From Streptomyces sp. CB01881 (GTDB taxonomy: Bacteria; Actinomycetota; Actinomycetes; Streptomycetales; Streptomycetaceae): a stretch of DNA of 53,097 nt. A program made the translations under genes and the position numbers. Every line of letters starts with the position of its first letter. Positions within the stretch are counted from its first letter, which is position 1. The stretch covers positions 5,851,706 through 5,904,802 of the forward strand of contig NZ_CP026498.1 of assembly GCF_002953255.1 (NCBI RefSeq), written 5' to 3'. The notes under the pieces are model-generated. The model ran no database searches and was not told where the DNA came from. It saw nothing but the letters and a program-made list of their open reading frames with translations. Shown in pieces: positions 26,173 through 34,638 of this stretch.

Positions 26173-27575
26173 CGCCGGTTGTAGCCGACGGTGTTCGGGG
26201 TGGCGTATTCGGCGCCGTCGTCCACGATCACGATCTTCGGGATGATCCGGGTCTCCTCCTCCTGGCGCCCCGGCGCCCCCGCGGCACCGGAGGGGGCGCA
26301 ACCGACCGCGGTCGCCCCGCTCGGCGGCGAGGACGGGCGCGGCGGCACCCCGGCCGGAGCGGCCGTCGCAGCGGCGGGAACCACCGGCCCGGGCGTGACC
26401 CTGCCCGGGGTGACCGGCAGGACCGTCGTGGCCGCCTCCACCGGGGCGGCCGGCCGGCCGGCACCCGCGGCGACGTCCTTGCGCAGGTCGGCGACCGCGA
26501 TCTCGCCGGTGTCCGCCTCCGAGTCCACCTCCGACACGGCCACCCCCGACGCAGCCACCTCCGACACGGCCGCCTCGGACCCGGCCACCACTGACCCGGC
26601 CGCCTCGGACCCGGCCGCCTCAGACTCCGGCGGAGCACCCGGCGCGGCCTGCGGCGGCACGGCCTGCGGTGCCGGGGCCTCCTCGGCGGGCTCGACCGCA
26701 CCCACCGCCGCGCCGGTGAGCGAGGCGAGGGTGGCCTTGATGTGGTCCAGGTGCTGCTGCACCGTCTCGTACCGGGCCGAGAACTCGCGCTGCTCGCGCT
26801 CGCTGGCCGCGTTGATCCGCTCGGCCTCGCGGCGGGCCTGCTCGATCAGCTCGTCCGCCCGGGCCTGCGCCTCGGCGTCCGACTGCTTGATCTGCCCGAG
26901 CACGGTCTCCCGGTGCTGCTCGGCCTCCTTGAGCCGGCGCTCGGCGGTCGCGGAGACCTCGGCGTCCTCGGCGTCGGCCCTGGCCTCGGCCGCGGCGAAG
27001 GTCTCGTCGGCCTTGCGGCGCAGGGTGGCCAGCTCGGCCTCGGCCTGCTCGGACGCCTCGGCGGCGGCGACCCGCACCTTGGCGGCGTGGGCGGTGGCGG
27101 AGTCGCGCAGGGTCCGGTTGTCCCGGTCGGTGTCGGCCCGGATCGTCTCGGCCTCGGCCCTGGTCCGCTCGTCGGTGCGCCGGGCGGCCAGGTCGGCCTC
27201 GGCGCGGGTGGTGACGGCGTACTCCTTGGCGGCCTGGCCGAGGGCCTGGCCGGCCTCGTAGACCTCGTCGCGCAGGTCCTCGGCGAACCGCTCGGCGGCC
27301 TCCCGGACGGCGCGGGACTCGTTCTCGGCCATCCGGGCCAGGCCGGCGGCCTGCTCGCTGAGGACCAGGTAGTCGGGTTCCGGGGCGTCGGCCGCCGCCT
27401 GTTGGATGTCGGCCAGGCGGCGCTCCATCTCCCGGATTCCGGCGCCGAGCACGCTCAGCCGTTCCCACGCCTCGTCGCGGTGGACGGTGAGAGCGGCCAG
27501 CGCTCGGTCGACCTGCTCGGGCGCGTAACCACGCCGGGCAGCGGTGAAGCCGTACTGGGGGACGGCGTCGCTCAT
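26169..27575 (-). CDS. Coiled-coil 'cellulose-binding'/DivIVA-like cytoskeletal protein
   Basis: The 468-residue protein begins with a DivIVA-like N-terminus (YGFTAARRGYAPEQVDRALAAL, about 8-29). A long, nearly uninterrupted heptad coiled coil of Ala/Glu/Arg-rich sequence follows from about 30 to 275 (EEAEQ-type repeats such as RADELIEQARREAERINAAS). A disordered tail contains SEAAGSEAAGS and SEVA-type repeats (about 300-350), then a Pro/Ala region. The C-terminal block ETRIIPKIVIVDDG is conserved-looking. Streptomycetes annotate such proteins as cellulose-binding or Scy/FilP-related polarity scaffolds. A role in tip organisation is inference from this architecture. Start is the ATG at 27575. 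Confidence 0.85.
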   Translation of the reverse strand: MSDAVPQYGFTAARRGYAPEQVDRALAALTVHRDEAWERLSVLGAGIREMERRLADIQQAAADAPEPDYLVLSEQAAGLARMAENESRAVREAAERFAEDLRDEVYEAGQALGQAAKEYAVTTRAEADLAARRTDERTRAEAETIRADTDRDNRTLRDSATAHAAKVRVAAAEASEQAEAELATLRRKADETFAAAEARADAEDAEVSATAERRLKEAEQHRETVLGQIKQSDAEAQARADELIEQARREAERINAASEREQREFSARYETVQQHLDHIKATLASLTGAAVGAVEPAEEAPAPQAVPPQAAPGAPPESEAAGSEAAGSVVAGSEAAVSEVAASGVAVSEVDSEADTGEIAVADLRKDVAAGAGRPAAPVEAATTVLPVTPGRVTPGPVVPAAATAAPAGVPPRPSSPPSGATAVGCAPSGAAGAPGRQEEETRIIPKIVIVDDGAEYATPNTVGYNRR

Positions 27576-27782
27576 GGGCTCTTCCCCTCGGGTCGCGGGC
27601 TGCGGAGCCCATGATCGGACGGATCGGACGGATCGGGAACCGGATCGAGGACCCGGTCTCCATATCGACGGGGTACTGATCGGAACGTGTCGAGGACCGG
27701 ACGAGTGGACCGATCCTCTTGACCTATTTTGCGCAGATCAGGGCGAAACCCCAACGAGGCAGAGCCGCAGCGGCATGCCGAA

Positions 27783-27811
27783 GGGGTCGTTCCGGACACC
27801 GGAACGACCCC
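27783..27811 (-). terminator. Terminator after the SUKH-4 gene
   Basis: GGGGTCGTTCCGG and CCGGAACGACCCC form a perfect 13-bp stem with loop ACA, 30 bp past the stop at 27841. The remaining gap (27576-27782) contains a GATCGGACG-type short repeat near 27612-27636 and presumably the coiled-coil gene promoter. Confidence 0.85.
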
Positions 27812-27840
27812 CTCCACCTGCGCGGATCCGCGACGACCTG

Positions 27841-30588
27841 CTACAACAGGCCGTCCCAGAACTGCTCCAGCAGGACGGCCCACCAGGTGTCCGCCGACTG
27901 CAGGGCCGCCGGGTCGATCGCGGCGAGCTGGGCCTGGAAGTCGGTCGTCCAGCGACCGGCCTGGTCCGGCGTCAGCCCGTACCGCAGCCGCCACATCCTG
28001 CCCAGCAGGGCCAGGGCGCGGACGAACTCCGGTACACCGCTGTTGACGAACCGGGGTGGCTCCCCGGTTCCGTCCATGTCCACCGCGACCACGTGCGCCG
28101 TGCCGTACTGCACACAGAGCTGGCGGCCGTAGTCGTTGCCGAGCACCAGGTAGCCGCCGAAGTCCGGGCCGCCCGCCAGGCCGCGCTCGGCGGCCAGCTC
28201 GGCGAGCGTCGGGATCGGCCGGCCCTCCTGGGCCTGGGCCCAGAAGAACGGGCCGAACTCGCGCGGCAGGCCCGCCCACATCAGGGTCTGCGCCACCGGC
28301 TCGGGGACGCCCTGACGCGAGACGGCGCGCTGCTCGAAGCGGAACACGTTCTGGGCGAAGGCGTGGCCGAGCTCCTGGGCGAGCTGCTGCGGTGCGATCG
28401 GCGGCAGCGGCGGGACCGTCCCCGGGGCGGGCAGCGGCACCCGGAACGGGCGGACCCGCTGGGCGCCGGAGGCCAGCTGGTGCAGTTCGTCCAGGTGGTC
28501 GAGCAGCTGGGCCATCCCGGCCTGCCGGGAGTGGTGGTCACGGCCGTAGTCGGCGGTGTGGGTGAGCCTGACGTTCGGCCAGGACGCCGCGATCATCCGG
28601 TTGCAGTAGCCGCCCGGGAGGTCGCAGGACTCCAGCTCGGTGTAGAGCTCCAGCACCTGCTCCGGCGGGACGTTCAGCCGGCGCAGGTCCTGGAGGATCT
28701 TCCACTCCGGGTGCGGGGTGCCGGGCTCGCTGCGGTGCAGCAGCTTCTGCTCGGAGCCGTCCGGGCCCCGGTAGCTGAGCGCGGCGAAGTAGCCCGGGCC
28801 GACGGCGGGCACGCCCGGCGGCACCGGGGCGCCCTGCGGCGGGCCCGGGACGGGCGCCGGGGGGACGGCGGCCGCCGGGGCCGGGGCGGCGGGCGAGGCC
28901 GCTCCCGGGTAGCCGTAGCCGGCCGCGGGCGCGCCGGGGCCGGGGCCACCGGGCGGCGGCGGTACGGCCGGGCCGCCGGACGGCGGGGTCCCGGGGTCGG
29001 CGGGCGCGCCGAGCAGCGCCGGGTCGATCGCGCCGGCCAGCTGGGTGCGCTCGTACGCCACCCCTGCACCGGGCGTGGCGCCGGCGGGCGGAGCGGGCGG
29101 CCCGGCCGGCGCGTCCGTGCCGCGCAGGCCCGCCGGGGGCGGGGGCGGCGGGGCACCGCCCGCGCCGCGGCCGCCCGGGCTCGCGGCGGGGGTGCCGGAG
29201 CCGGGGGTGTTCCGCAGCTCGCCCGGCGGGGGCGGCGGCGGGGCCGAGCCGGTGCTGCGGCCGAGCGAGACGGGGGCGCCGACCGGGCCGGGCGCGCCGC
29301 CGCGCAGGCCCGCCGGGGGCGGGGGCGGCGGGGCACCGCCCGCGCCGCGGCCGAGGGCGCCCTGCGGCGCGTCTCCGGCGGGCGGGGCGACGGGCGCGCC
29401 GGGGCCGGGAGCGCCCGGCAGACCGGCCAGACCCGGCAGCCCGTCCGGCGAGGCCAGCATGGTCGCCGCGTACTCCACGGGCGCACCCGGGCCGCCGGCA
29501 CCCGGCGCACCGGGACCGGCAGGAACACCCGGCGCACCCGGCGCACCCGGCAGGCCGGCCAGACCCGGCAGCCCGTCCGGCGGCGCCAGCATGGTCGCCG
29601 CGTACTCCACGGGCGCACCCGGGCCGCCGACACCCGGCGCACCGGGACCGGCAGGAACACCCGGCGCACCCGGCGCACCCGGCGCACCCGGCAGGCCCTC
29701 CGGCGGCGCCAGCAGGGTGCGCGCGGGCTCGGCGGCCGGCCCCCCGACCGGGGCCGGGGGCATGTCGTAGCCGCTCACGGGCAGCAGTTCGGTGGCCGCC
29801 TCGGCACCGGGCCGGGGCTCGCCGGGCAGGCCGGCCCCGTTGGTCCGCAGCCCGTCGGGCAGCAGCACGGTCGCCGCCTCGACCCCCGGGGAGCCGGCCG
29901 GCGGCGCCGGCGGCACGGCCGGGCCGGCCGGCGCGACGGGCGCGGGCGGCGGGAAGGGGAAGGCCGGCTCGTCGTGGCCGGGCGGCGGCGCGAGCATGGT
30001 CGGCGCGTCCCCGGCCGGGCGCTCGGAGACCGGCGGCGTGGTCAGCACGGCGGGCGCCGGCACGGGCTCGGAGGCCGCAGCCGGGGCGGGAACGGCAGGG
30101 GCGGGCGCAGCCGGCGCAGGGGCGGGAGCGGGCTCCGGCGTCCCCAGCCGCTCGGCCTCGGCCGCGATCGCCGCGGCGCCGGCCTCCTGGAGCCACTGCG
30201 GCGGGCTGAGCAGGAAGGACGTCGCCTCGACCGGCCCGGGGGCGGGCCTCGCCGCCCCGGCCGGGTTGGCCGCCACCGGCCGGCCGTAGACCTCCTCGTA
30301 CTGGCGGACCACCTCGTTGACGGGCAGGGCGGGCCAGAGCGTGCTGGCGCCGGAGTCCCGGGCGATCACCAGCCGCACCTCACCGGCCGAACCCCCGGAG
30401 GCGGCCGGACCGCCGACGCCGTCGGCACCCGCCTCGCCCGGGGTCTGGGCGCCGTCGCCGGGCTGGACCGCCCAGCAGACGAAGCCCAGGTCGAACTCCC
30501 GGACCCGCACCTCGCGCTGCTGTGAACGCGGCACCCCGCCGTTGATCCACTCGTCGGCGAGCTCCTGCGCCTGCGCATACGTCACCAC
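27841..30588 (-). CDS. Imm35-like / XOO_2897-type deaminase / SUKH-4 fusion protein
   Basis: The 915-residue multidomain protein starts at tandem GTG codons (30588/30585), with AGGAG 11 bases upstream. Residues 1-95 resemble the YrhB/Imm35 domain (AQELADEWINGG, REFDLGFVCWAVQ). Residues ~100-590 are a Pro/Ala/Gly linker with collagen-like G-x-y runs, a 44-residue tandem duplication, two GRGAGGAPPPPPPAGLRG copies and repeated AT-x-L-x-PP segments. Residues ~595-700 fit a nucleic-acid deaminase of the XOO_2897 type: HPE zinc/catalytic motif (His626, Glu628) and C-x6-C (Cys655, Cys662, in ELESCDLPGGYC). Residues ~720-915 are a SUKH-4 immunity-type domain ending WWAVLLEQFWDGLL. No signal peptide or export domain is seen, so it is probably cytoplasmic. 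Deaminase and immunity on one chain is unusual. Confidence 0.8.
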   Translation of the reverse strand: MVTYAQAQELADEWINGGVPRSQQREVRVREFDLGFVCWAVQPGDGAQTPGEAGADGVGGPAASGGSAGEVRLVIARDSGASTLWPALPVNEVVRQYEEVYGRPVAANPAGAARPAPGPVEATSFLLSPPQWLQEAGAAAIAAEAERLGTPEPAPAPAPAAPAPAVPAPAAASEPVPAPAVLTTPPVSERPAGDAPTMLAPPPGHDEPAFPFPPPAPVAPAGPAVPPAPPAGSPGVEAATVLLPDGLRTNGAGLPGEPRPGAEAATELLPVSGYDMPPAPVGGPAAEPARTLLAPPEGLPGAPGAPGAPGVPAGPGAPGVGGPGAPVEYAATMLAPPDGLPGLAGLPGAPGAPGVPAGPGAPGAGGPGAPVEYAATMLASPDGLPGLAGLPGAPGPGAPVAPPAGDAPQGALGRGAGGAPPPPPPAGLRGGAPGPVGAPVSLGRSTGSAPPPPPPGELRNTPGSGTPAASPGGRGAGGAPPPPPPAGLRGTDAPAGPPAPPAGATPGAGVAYERTQLAGAIDPALLGAPADPGTPPSGGPAVPPPPGGPGPGAPAAGYGYPGAASPAAPAPAAAVPPAPVPGPPQGAPVPPGVPAVGPGYFAALSYRGPDGSEQKLLHRSEPGTPHPEWKILQDLRRLNVPPEQVLELYTELESCDLPGGYCNRMIAASWPNVRLTHTADYGRDHHSRQAGMAQLLDHLDELHQLASGAQRVRPFRVPLPAPGTVPPLPPIAPQQLAQELGHAFAQNVFRFEQRAVSRQGVPEPVAQTLMWAGLPREFGPFFWAQAQEGRPIPTLAELAAERGLAGGPDFGGYLVLGNDYGRQLCVQYGTAHVVAVDMDGTGEPPRFVNSGVPEFVRALALLGRMWRLRYGLTPDQAGRWTTDFQAQLAAIDPAALQSADTWWAVLLEQFWDGLL
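29425..29688 (-). repeat. 132-bp tandem duplication encoding a collagen-like linker
   Basis: Two nearly identical 132-bp units (period 29425 to 29557) encode a 44-residue segment beginning EYAATMLA and containing GLPGAPGAPGVPAGPGAPG. One copy has TMLASPDGLPG and the other TMLAPPDGLPG. A separate ~50-bp duplication (near 29117 and 29296) encodes the Pro-rich block. In-frame period implies length polymorphism between strains. Confidence 0.8.
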
Positions 30589-30675
30589 GCCCGGTTCACT
30601 CCTGTCCCCTTCATCCCCGCTTGCTGCTTCGTCCCGGCTTCTCGGGCACCCTTGACCACCGCCGTCGGGGCCATG

Positions 30676-31677
30676 TCAGCCCACCGGCACGACGCGGGCG
30701 AACCCACCGTCCACCATCAGTTCCGCCACCGTCTCCAGCTCCGGCGGGCTGCCGGCCAGCCGGAGCAGGAAGGCGTCGAAGTCCTCGCCGCAGGGCAGCA
30801 GCAGCCGGGCGACGCGGTCCTCGGGCGCCTCGGGCGCGCCGCCGTCGCGGGCGTCGTCGTAGAGGCAGAACCAGACCGAGCCGGTCCGTTCGCCGCGCAC
30901 CTTGAGCGCCACGATGCCGCCCTGGGCGTAGGCGATGCCCAGGAAGTCCTTGGTGAGGTGGTCGCGCAGGCACTTGTTGGCGTAGACGACGTCCTCGGTG
31001 CCGTACTCCTCGCTGAGGGTCAGGAACGGCTGGTCGAGCAGCAGCCCGAGCTCGGGGTCGAGCGCCACGCCGACGGGGGCGCGGCCGCCGCCGAGCTTGA
31101 GGAAGGTCCGGTAGGCGCCGGGCAGCCGGTAGCCGAGGCGCTCCTCGGCGCGCTGGACGAGGTCCTCGGTGACGCCGATCGGGTCGCCGCCGTCCTTGGC
31201 GAGCGAGAAGTGCGCGGGGCGGCGTTCCTGCAGCGGGCGGGTGCCGCGGCGGCCGTGGTCGGCGCTGGAGGTGGCCAGGCCGCCGTGGTGCCGCAGCAGC
31301 GCCTTGACCTCGACCGGGACCAGCTCCATCCGGCGCCAGCCGGGCGCGGCCCGGCCGACCGCGTGGTGCCAGGTCCAGCCGGGCGGCGTGGCGACGGCGG
31401 TCTCCAGGTCGGCCCAGAGCGGGTGGCCCTGGGTGAACTGCGCGGCGTTGGCCGAGACGTAGTCGGTCAGGCGCAGCTCGTCGACGCCGAAGCCCTCCGG
31501 CGGGTCCGCGACCTCGGCCGCGGCGGCGGCGTAGGGGCCGAAGTCCGGGAAGCCGTACTCGTCCACCCGGACCCCGGCCGGGTGCCGCTCCGCGCGGACC
31601 GGGTCCGGGAACTGCACCACCTGACCTGCGTACGCCGCGTTCGGTGCGGCGGCGACGCCGGGCCGACCTGTCGTCAT
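30676..31677 (-). CDS. WHH/HNH nuclease-like domain fused to SUKH-1 (SMI1/KNR4)
   Basis: The 333-residue protein starts at the ATG at 31677 (MTTGRPGVAAAP). Residues ~25-140 match the toxin-associated WHH branch of HNH/Endo VII nucleases: YGFPDFGPYA, RLTDYVSANAAQF, then GWTWHH (Trp103-His104-His105), MELVP and HHGGLA (His130/131). In the family the consensus is LVPxxxH; here that His is Lys125, so the metal site may be incomplete. Residues ~160-330 are a SUKH-1 domain (EDLVQRAEERLGYRLPGAYRTFLKLGGG; VWFCLYDDARDGGAPEAPEDRVARLLL). Nuclease-like and immunity-like domains in one chain suggest a self-neutralised toxin or a domesticated immunity protein. The gene follows the DegT remnant by 47 bp and precedes the SUKH-4 fusion by 87 bp, all in one direction. 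Confidence 0.8.
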   Translation of the reverse strand: MTTGRPGVAAAPNAAYAGQVVQFPDPVRAERHPAGVRVDEYGFPDFGPYAAAAAEVADPPEGFGVDELRLTDYVSANAAQFTQGHPLWADLETAVATPPGWTWHHAVGRAAPGWRRMELVPVEVKALLRHHGGLATSSADHGRRGTRPLQERRPAHFSLAKDGGDPIGVTEDLVQRAEERLGYRLPGAYRTFLKLGGGRAPVGVALDPELGLLLDQPFLTLSEEYGTEDVVYANKCLRDHLTKDFLGIAYAQGGIVALKVRGERTGSVWFCLYDDARDGGAPEAPEDRVARLLLPCGEDFDAFLLRLAGSPPELETVAELMVDGGFARVVPVG

Positions 31678-31724
31678 CTGGGAGCCCCCACTGGCTGCTG
31701 CAAATACTCCGGTGCGCTTGCTGG

Positions 31725-32311
31725 CTACCAGCGTAGGGGGTCGGCCCCGGACCCGGACCCCCGCCCGGGGGGCGGGGCCTCGGCGAGGTGCTCGGCGACG
31801 CGCCACCGCCGGCCCTGGGCGAGCGCCTTGGCGAGGGCCTCGGCGACGCGCTCCTGCCGGCCCCCGGTGATCTGCGGGTAGAGCGGCAGGGTGAGCAGCT
31901 CCCGGGCGGCCCGCTCGGCGACCGGGAACGCCCCCTCGCCGTGGCCGAGGTGACGGAACGCGGGCTGGAGGTGGACCGGCACGGGGTAGTGGACGCCCGC
32001 GTCGACGCCGGCCGCGTGCAGGGCGGCGAGCACGGCGTCCCGGTCCCGGCCGGGCCCGATCCGGACCGCGTACAGGTGCCAGACGTGCTCGTTGCCGGGC
32101 GCGGTCCGGGGCGTGGTGACGCCGTCGAGCCCGGCCAGCAGGAGGTCGTACCGGCCGGCGGCGGCCCGGCGGGCGTCGTTCCAGGCGGGCAGCCGGCGCA
32201 GCTTGGCCCGCAGGACGACGGCCTGGAGGGCGTCCAGCCGGGAGTTGAAGCCGAGCCGCTCGTGCTCGTACTTGCGGCCGGAGCCGTGGTCGCCGATCAG
32301 CCGGACGCAGC
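31725..32311 (-). pseudogene. DegT/DnrJ/EryC1 sugar aminotransferase, 3' half only
   Basis: About 195 residues of the C-terminal half of a PLP-dependent sugar aminotransferase are recognisable: RLIGDHGSGRKYEHERLGFNSRLDALQA, HVWHLYAVRIG, GVDAGVHYPVPVHLQPAFRHLG and ERAARELLTLPLYPQI. The N-terminal half, which would hold the PLP-binding Lys, is absent. The frame begins abruptly where the upstream epimerase coding sequence ends (near 32305). Family members are about 370 residues, so about 175-210 are lost. The reading frame to the TAG at 31725 is intact. As it stands it cannot be catalytic. Either a deletion fused two adjacent genes or the assembly collapsed here. Confidence 0.8.
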
Positions 32312-33087
32312 GAGACCTCGGTGGAGCCGGCGATGTTGTAGACCCGGTCGGTGACGGGCGCGGCGGCGGCCAGCAGGTTGGCCCGGGCGATGTCCTCGGT
32401 GTAGACGAAGTCCATGGTCTGCGCGCCGTCGCCGAAGATCAGCGGCGGCTGCCCGGCGGCGATCCGCTCCATCCAGCGGATGAACACCTCGGTGTACCTG
32501 CCGTGCACGTCCATCCGGGGGCCGTACACGTTGAAGTACCGCAGCGCGACGTAGTCCAGCCCGTGCATGGCGTGGAAGGAGCGCAGCAGGCCCTCGTTGA
32601 AGACCTTGGCGGCGCCGTACAGGGTGTCGTTGTTGTAGGGGTGCTGGGTCTCGGGCGTGGGGAACGTGTCGGCGAGGCCGTAGACGGAGGCGGTGGAGGA
32701 GGCGATCACCTTGCCGACACCCTTCTCGGCGGCGGCCTCGACCACGTCGAAGGTGCCGTCGACCATGATCTCCAGGGCGAGCCGGGGCTCGGTGGCGCAC
32801 TGGGTGATCCGGATCGCGGCCAGGTGGAAGAGCAGGTCGGTGCCCGGGTCCAGCAGTTCGCGCAGCAGCGCGCGGTCGCGGATGTCCCCGTCCACCACCC
32901 GCAGCTGTCCGGGGGCGGCGCTCTTCCGGGCGCGGGCCAGGTTGGCCGCTCGGCCGCGGACGAAGTTGTCGAGCACGACCACCTCGCGGGCGCCCGCCTC
33001 GATCAGCTGGTCGACCACGGTGGAGCCGATGGTGCCGGCCCCGCCCGTGACCAGGCAGCGGGAGCCCTCGATCTGTACAGCGTTCAC
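32305..33087 (-). pseudogene. NAD-dependent nucleotide-sugar epimerase/dehydratase, C-terminally truncated
   Basis: The extended SDR starts at the GTG at 33087, overlapping the Gfo/Idh stop (GTGA). Visible features are the NAD-binding loop GGAGTIGS, VLDNFVRGRAANLARA, DIRDRALL, LFHLAAIRITQC, SSTASVYGL, catalytic YGAAK and LRYFNVYGPRMDVHGRYTEVFIRW. It reaches VYNIAGSTEVSL at about residue 257 and there meets aminotransferase sequence in another frame. The C-terminal ~60-80 residues of the substrate domain are missing. The reading frame continues open antisensibly through the DegT remnant into the SUKH-1 gene, giving a meaningless 1,600-codon ORF. It belongs to a three-gene sugar operon (Gfo/Idh, epimerase, DegT). 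Confidence 0.82.
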
Positions 33088-34262
33088 CGCGCGGCGGCCC
33101 TTTCGTGTGCGTCGGACATTCGGTCGACCGGCACGGTGTCGTCGAGACCGGCACCCACCGGGATGGTGGCGCCGCCGAGTTCGAGGCTCAGCGAGGCGGC
33201 CTCCAGCAGTTGCAGCACGCGCAGCCCGGCCCGGCCGTCGGTGAGCGGCGCCCGGCCCTCGGTGATGGCGGCGGCGAACTCGGCCATCACGTTGCGCAGC
33301 GCCTCCTGCTCGACCAGCGCGGGCGCGACCATCTCGCCGACCCGGTAGGAGATCAGCGCCTGGTGGCAGATCGCGTCGGTCAGCTCGTCGGGCGGGGTGA
33401 GGTCCACGCCGCGGTCGTGCACCGCGAGCCGGGCCTGCAGGTTGAGGTCGTCCCAGACCAGGGTGCGCCGCGAGCCGCCGATCAGCGTCGTGCGGACCTT
33501 GGTCGGGGAGAGCCAGTTGACGTGGCAGTGCGCCAGCGCGCCGTTGCTCAGCCGGACGGTCAGGTAGGCGACACAGGACCGGCCGGCGCCGATCGGGTCG
33601 GCTCCCTGGGCGGAGACCCCGACCGGTTCGACGCCCGGCGGCAGCACGAAGTCGAGGATCGAGAGGTCGTGCGGGGCGAGGTCCCAGAGCACGTCGACGT
33701 CCGGCTGGACCAGCCCGAGGTTGATCCGCACCGAGTCGAAGAACTGCACGTCGCCGATCTCGCCGCCGTGCACCAGCTCGCGGATCCGGCGCACCACCGG
33801 GGTGTAGCAGAAGGTGTGGTCGCACATCAGCACCAGCCCGCGCTCCTCGGCGAGCCCCACCAGTTCGGCGGCCTCCGCGGCGGAGGTGGTGATCGGCTTC
33901 TCCACCAGGACGTGCTTGCCCGCCTCCAGCGCAGCCCGGACCAGCCGGTAGTGCGCGGCGGCGGGCGTGGCCACGGCGACCGCGCCGACCCGCTCGTCGG
34001 CGAGCACCTGCTCGAACGAGGTGGTGGACCGGACGGTGCTGTACTCCCCCAGCACCCGGCGCGACCGGCTCTCGTCCAGGTCGCAGAGCCAGTGCAGGCG
34101 CAGCGCCGGCGTCTGCTGCGCGTTGCGGACCAGGTTCGGGCCCCAGTAGCCGGCCCCGACCACGGCGATCCCGATCGGGTGCGCGGGCGTGGGCTGCGGC
34201 GGCACCCCCGGTGTGGGCACGTGCTCGCCGGGTGCCTCGTTGGCGGTTTCCGTCCCCGTCAT
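33084..34262 (-). CDS. Gfo/Idh/MocA family NAD(P)-dependent sugar oxidoreductase
   Basis: The 392-residue oxidoreductase is preceded by AAGGGGGG and starts at the ATG at 34262. Residues 1-28 are a Pro-rich tail. The Rossmann domain follows (IGIAVVGAGYWGPNLVRNAQ, then AVAVATPAAAHYRLVRAALEAGKHVLVEKPITTS with the catalytic-region EKP Lys). The C-terminal dimerisation and substrate domain contains DLAPHDLSILDFVL. It resembles WlbA/WbpB-type UDP-sugar 3-dehydrogenases that supply 3-keto sugars to a DegT aminotransferase. The adjacent DegT and epimerase genes support that role, as does the WecC-type dehydrogenase at 23.2 kb. This gene is intact although its two operon partners are not. Confidence 0.92.
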   Translation of the reverse strand: MTGTETANEAPGEHVPTPGVPPQPTPAHPIGIAVVGAGYWGPNLVRNAQQTPALRLHWLCDLDESRSRRVLGEYSTVRSTTSFEQVLADERVGAVAVATPAAAHYRLVRAALEAGKHVLVEKPITTSAAEAAELVGLAEERGLVLMCDHTFCYTPVVRRIRELVHGGEIGDVQFFDSVRINLGLVQPDVDVLWDLAPHDLSILDFVLPPGVEPVGVSAQGADPIGAGRSCVAYLTVRLSNGALAHCHVNWLSPTKVRTTLIGGSRRTLVWDDLNLQARLAVHDRGVDLTPPDELTDAICHQALISYRVGEMVAPALVEQEALRNVMAEFAAAITEGRAPLTDGRAGLRVLQLLEAASLSLELGGATIPVGAGLDDTVPVDRMSDAHERAAAR

Positions 34263-34638
34263 CGCAAGACCCCCCTTGCTCGACCCGGGGCCCCCTTACC
34301 CCGGCGGCGTCAACGGCCAGAGCGGGCAGAGGAGTTGTCATGCCACGCCGGAAACCCTCCTCCGGCCGGCCACCCCTGGGCCCACTGCTGGAACGCTGCC
34401 GGCCACCGCCTGCGACCGGGGGTGGGTTCGGGAAACCTGGGGACGGGTCGTGACGACGGCGTGCGGATCCGGCCGGTGTCCCGTGCTCGTCCGGCCTGCC
34501 GCCGGGACCGGTCGTCCGCCCTCGTACCCCGGTTGTGCGGATGTCGGTGACATTTGACAGTCTTGCCCCGGGCCAACCCTGCCGGCCGTGCCGTCGGCGG
34601 GAAGAGGAACGGGAAGAGGAAGAGGAGGAGGAGGACGC
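34263..34638. other. Divergent intergenic region between the sugar operon and the YwqJ-like deaminase
   Basis: This 376-base gap contains a possible 37-codon plus-strand ORF (34340-34453, MPRRKPSSGRPPLG) with a good AGAGGAG site five bases before its ATG; no homology is recognised. It also contains TGTC-GGT-GACA (about 34544-34554) next to a TTGACA hexamer (34554-34559), and a purine-only GGAAGAGGA run directly before the deaminase start. Confidence 0.4.

Noticed and set aside
31361..31400. Reading the WHH region as an active nuclease
   Set aside because: One family histidine is Lys125, so activity cannot be claimed from sequence.
34340..34453. 37-codon ORF with a good ribosome binding site
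   Set aside because: Too short and Pro/Gly-rich to distinguish from chance; kept only as a remark on the intergenic region.
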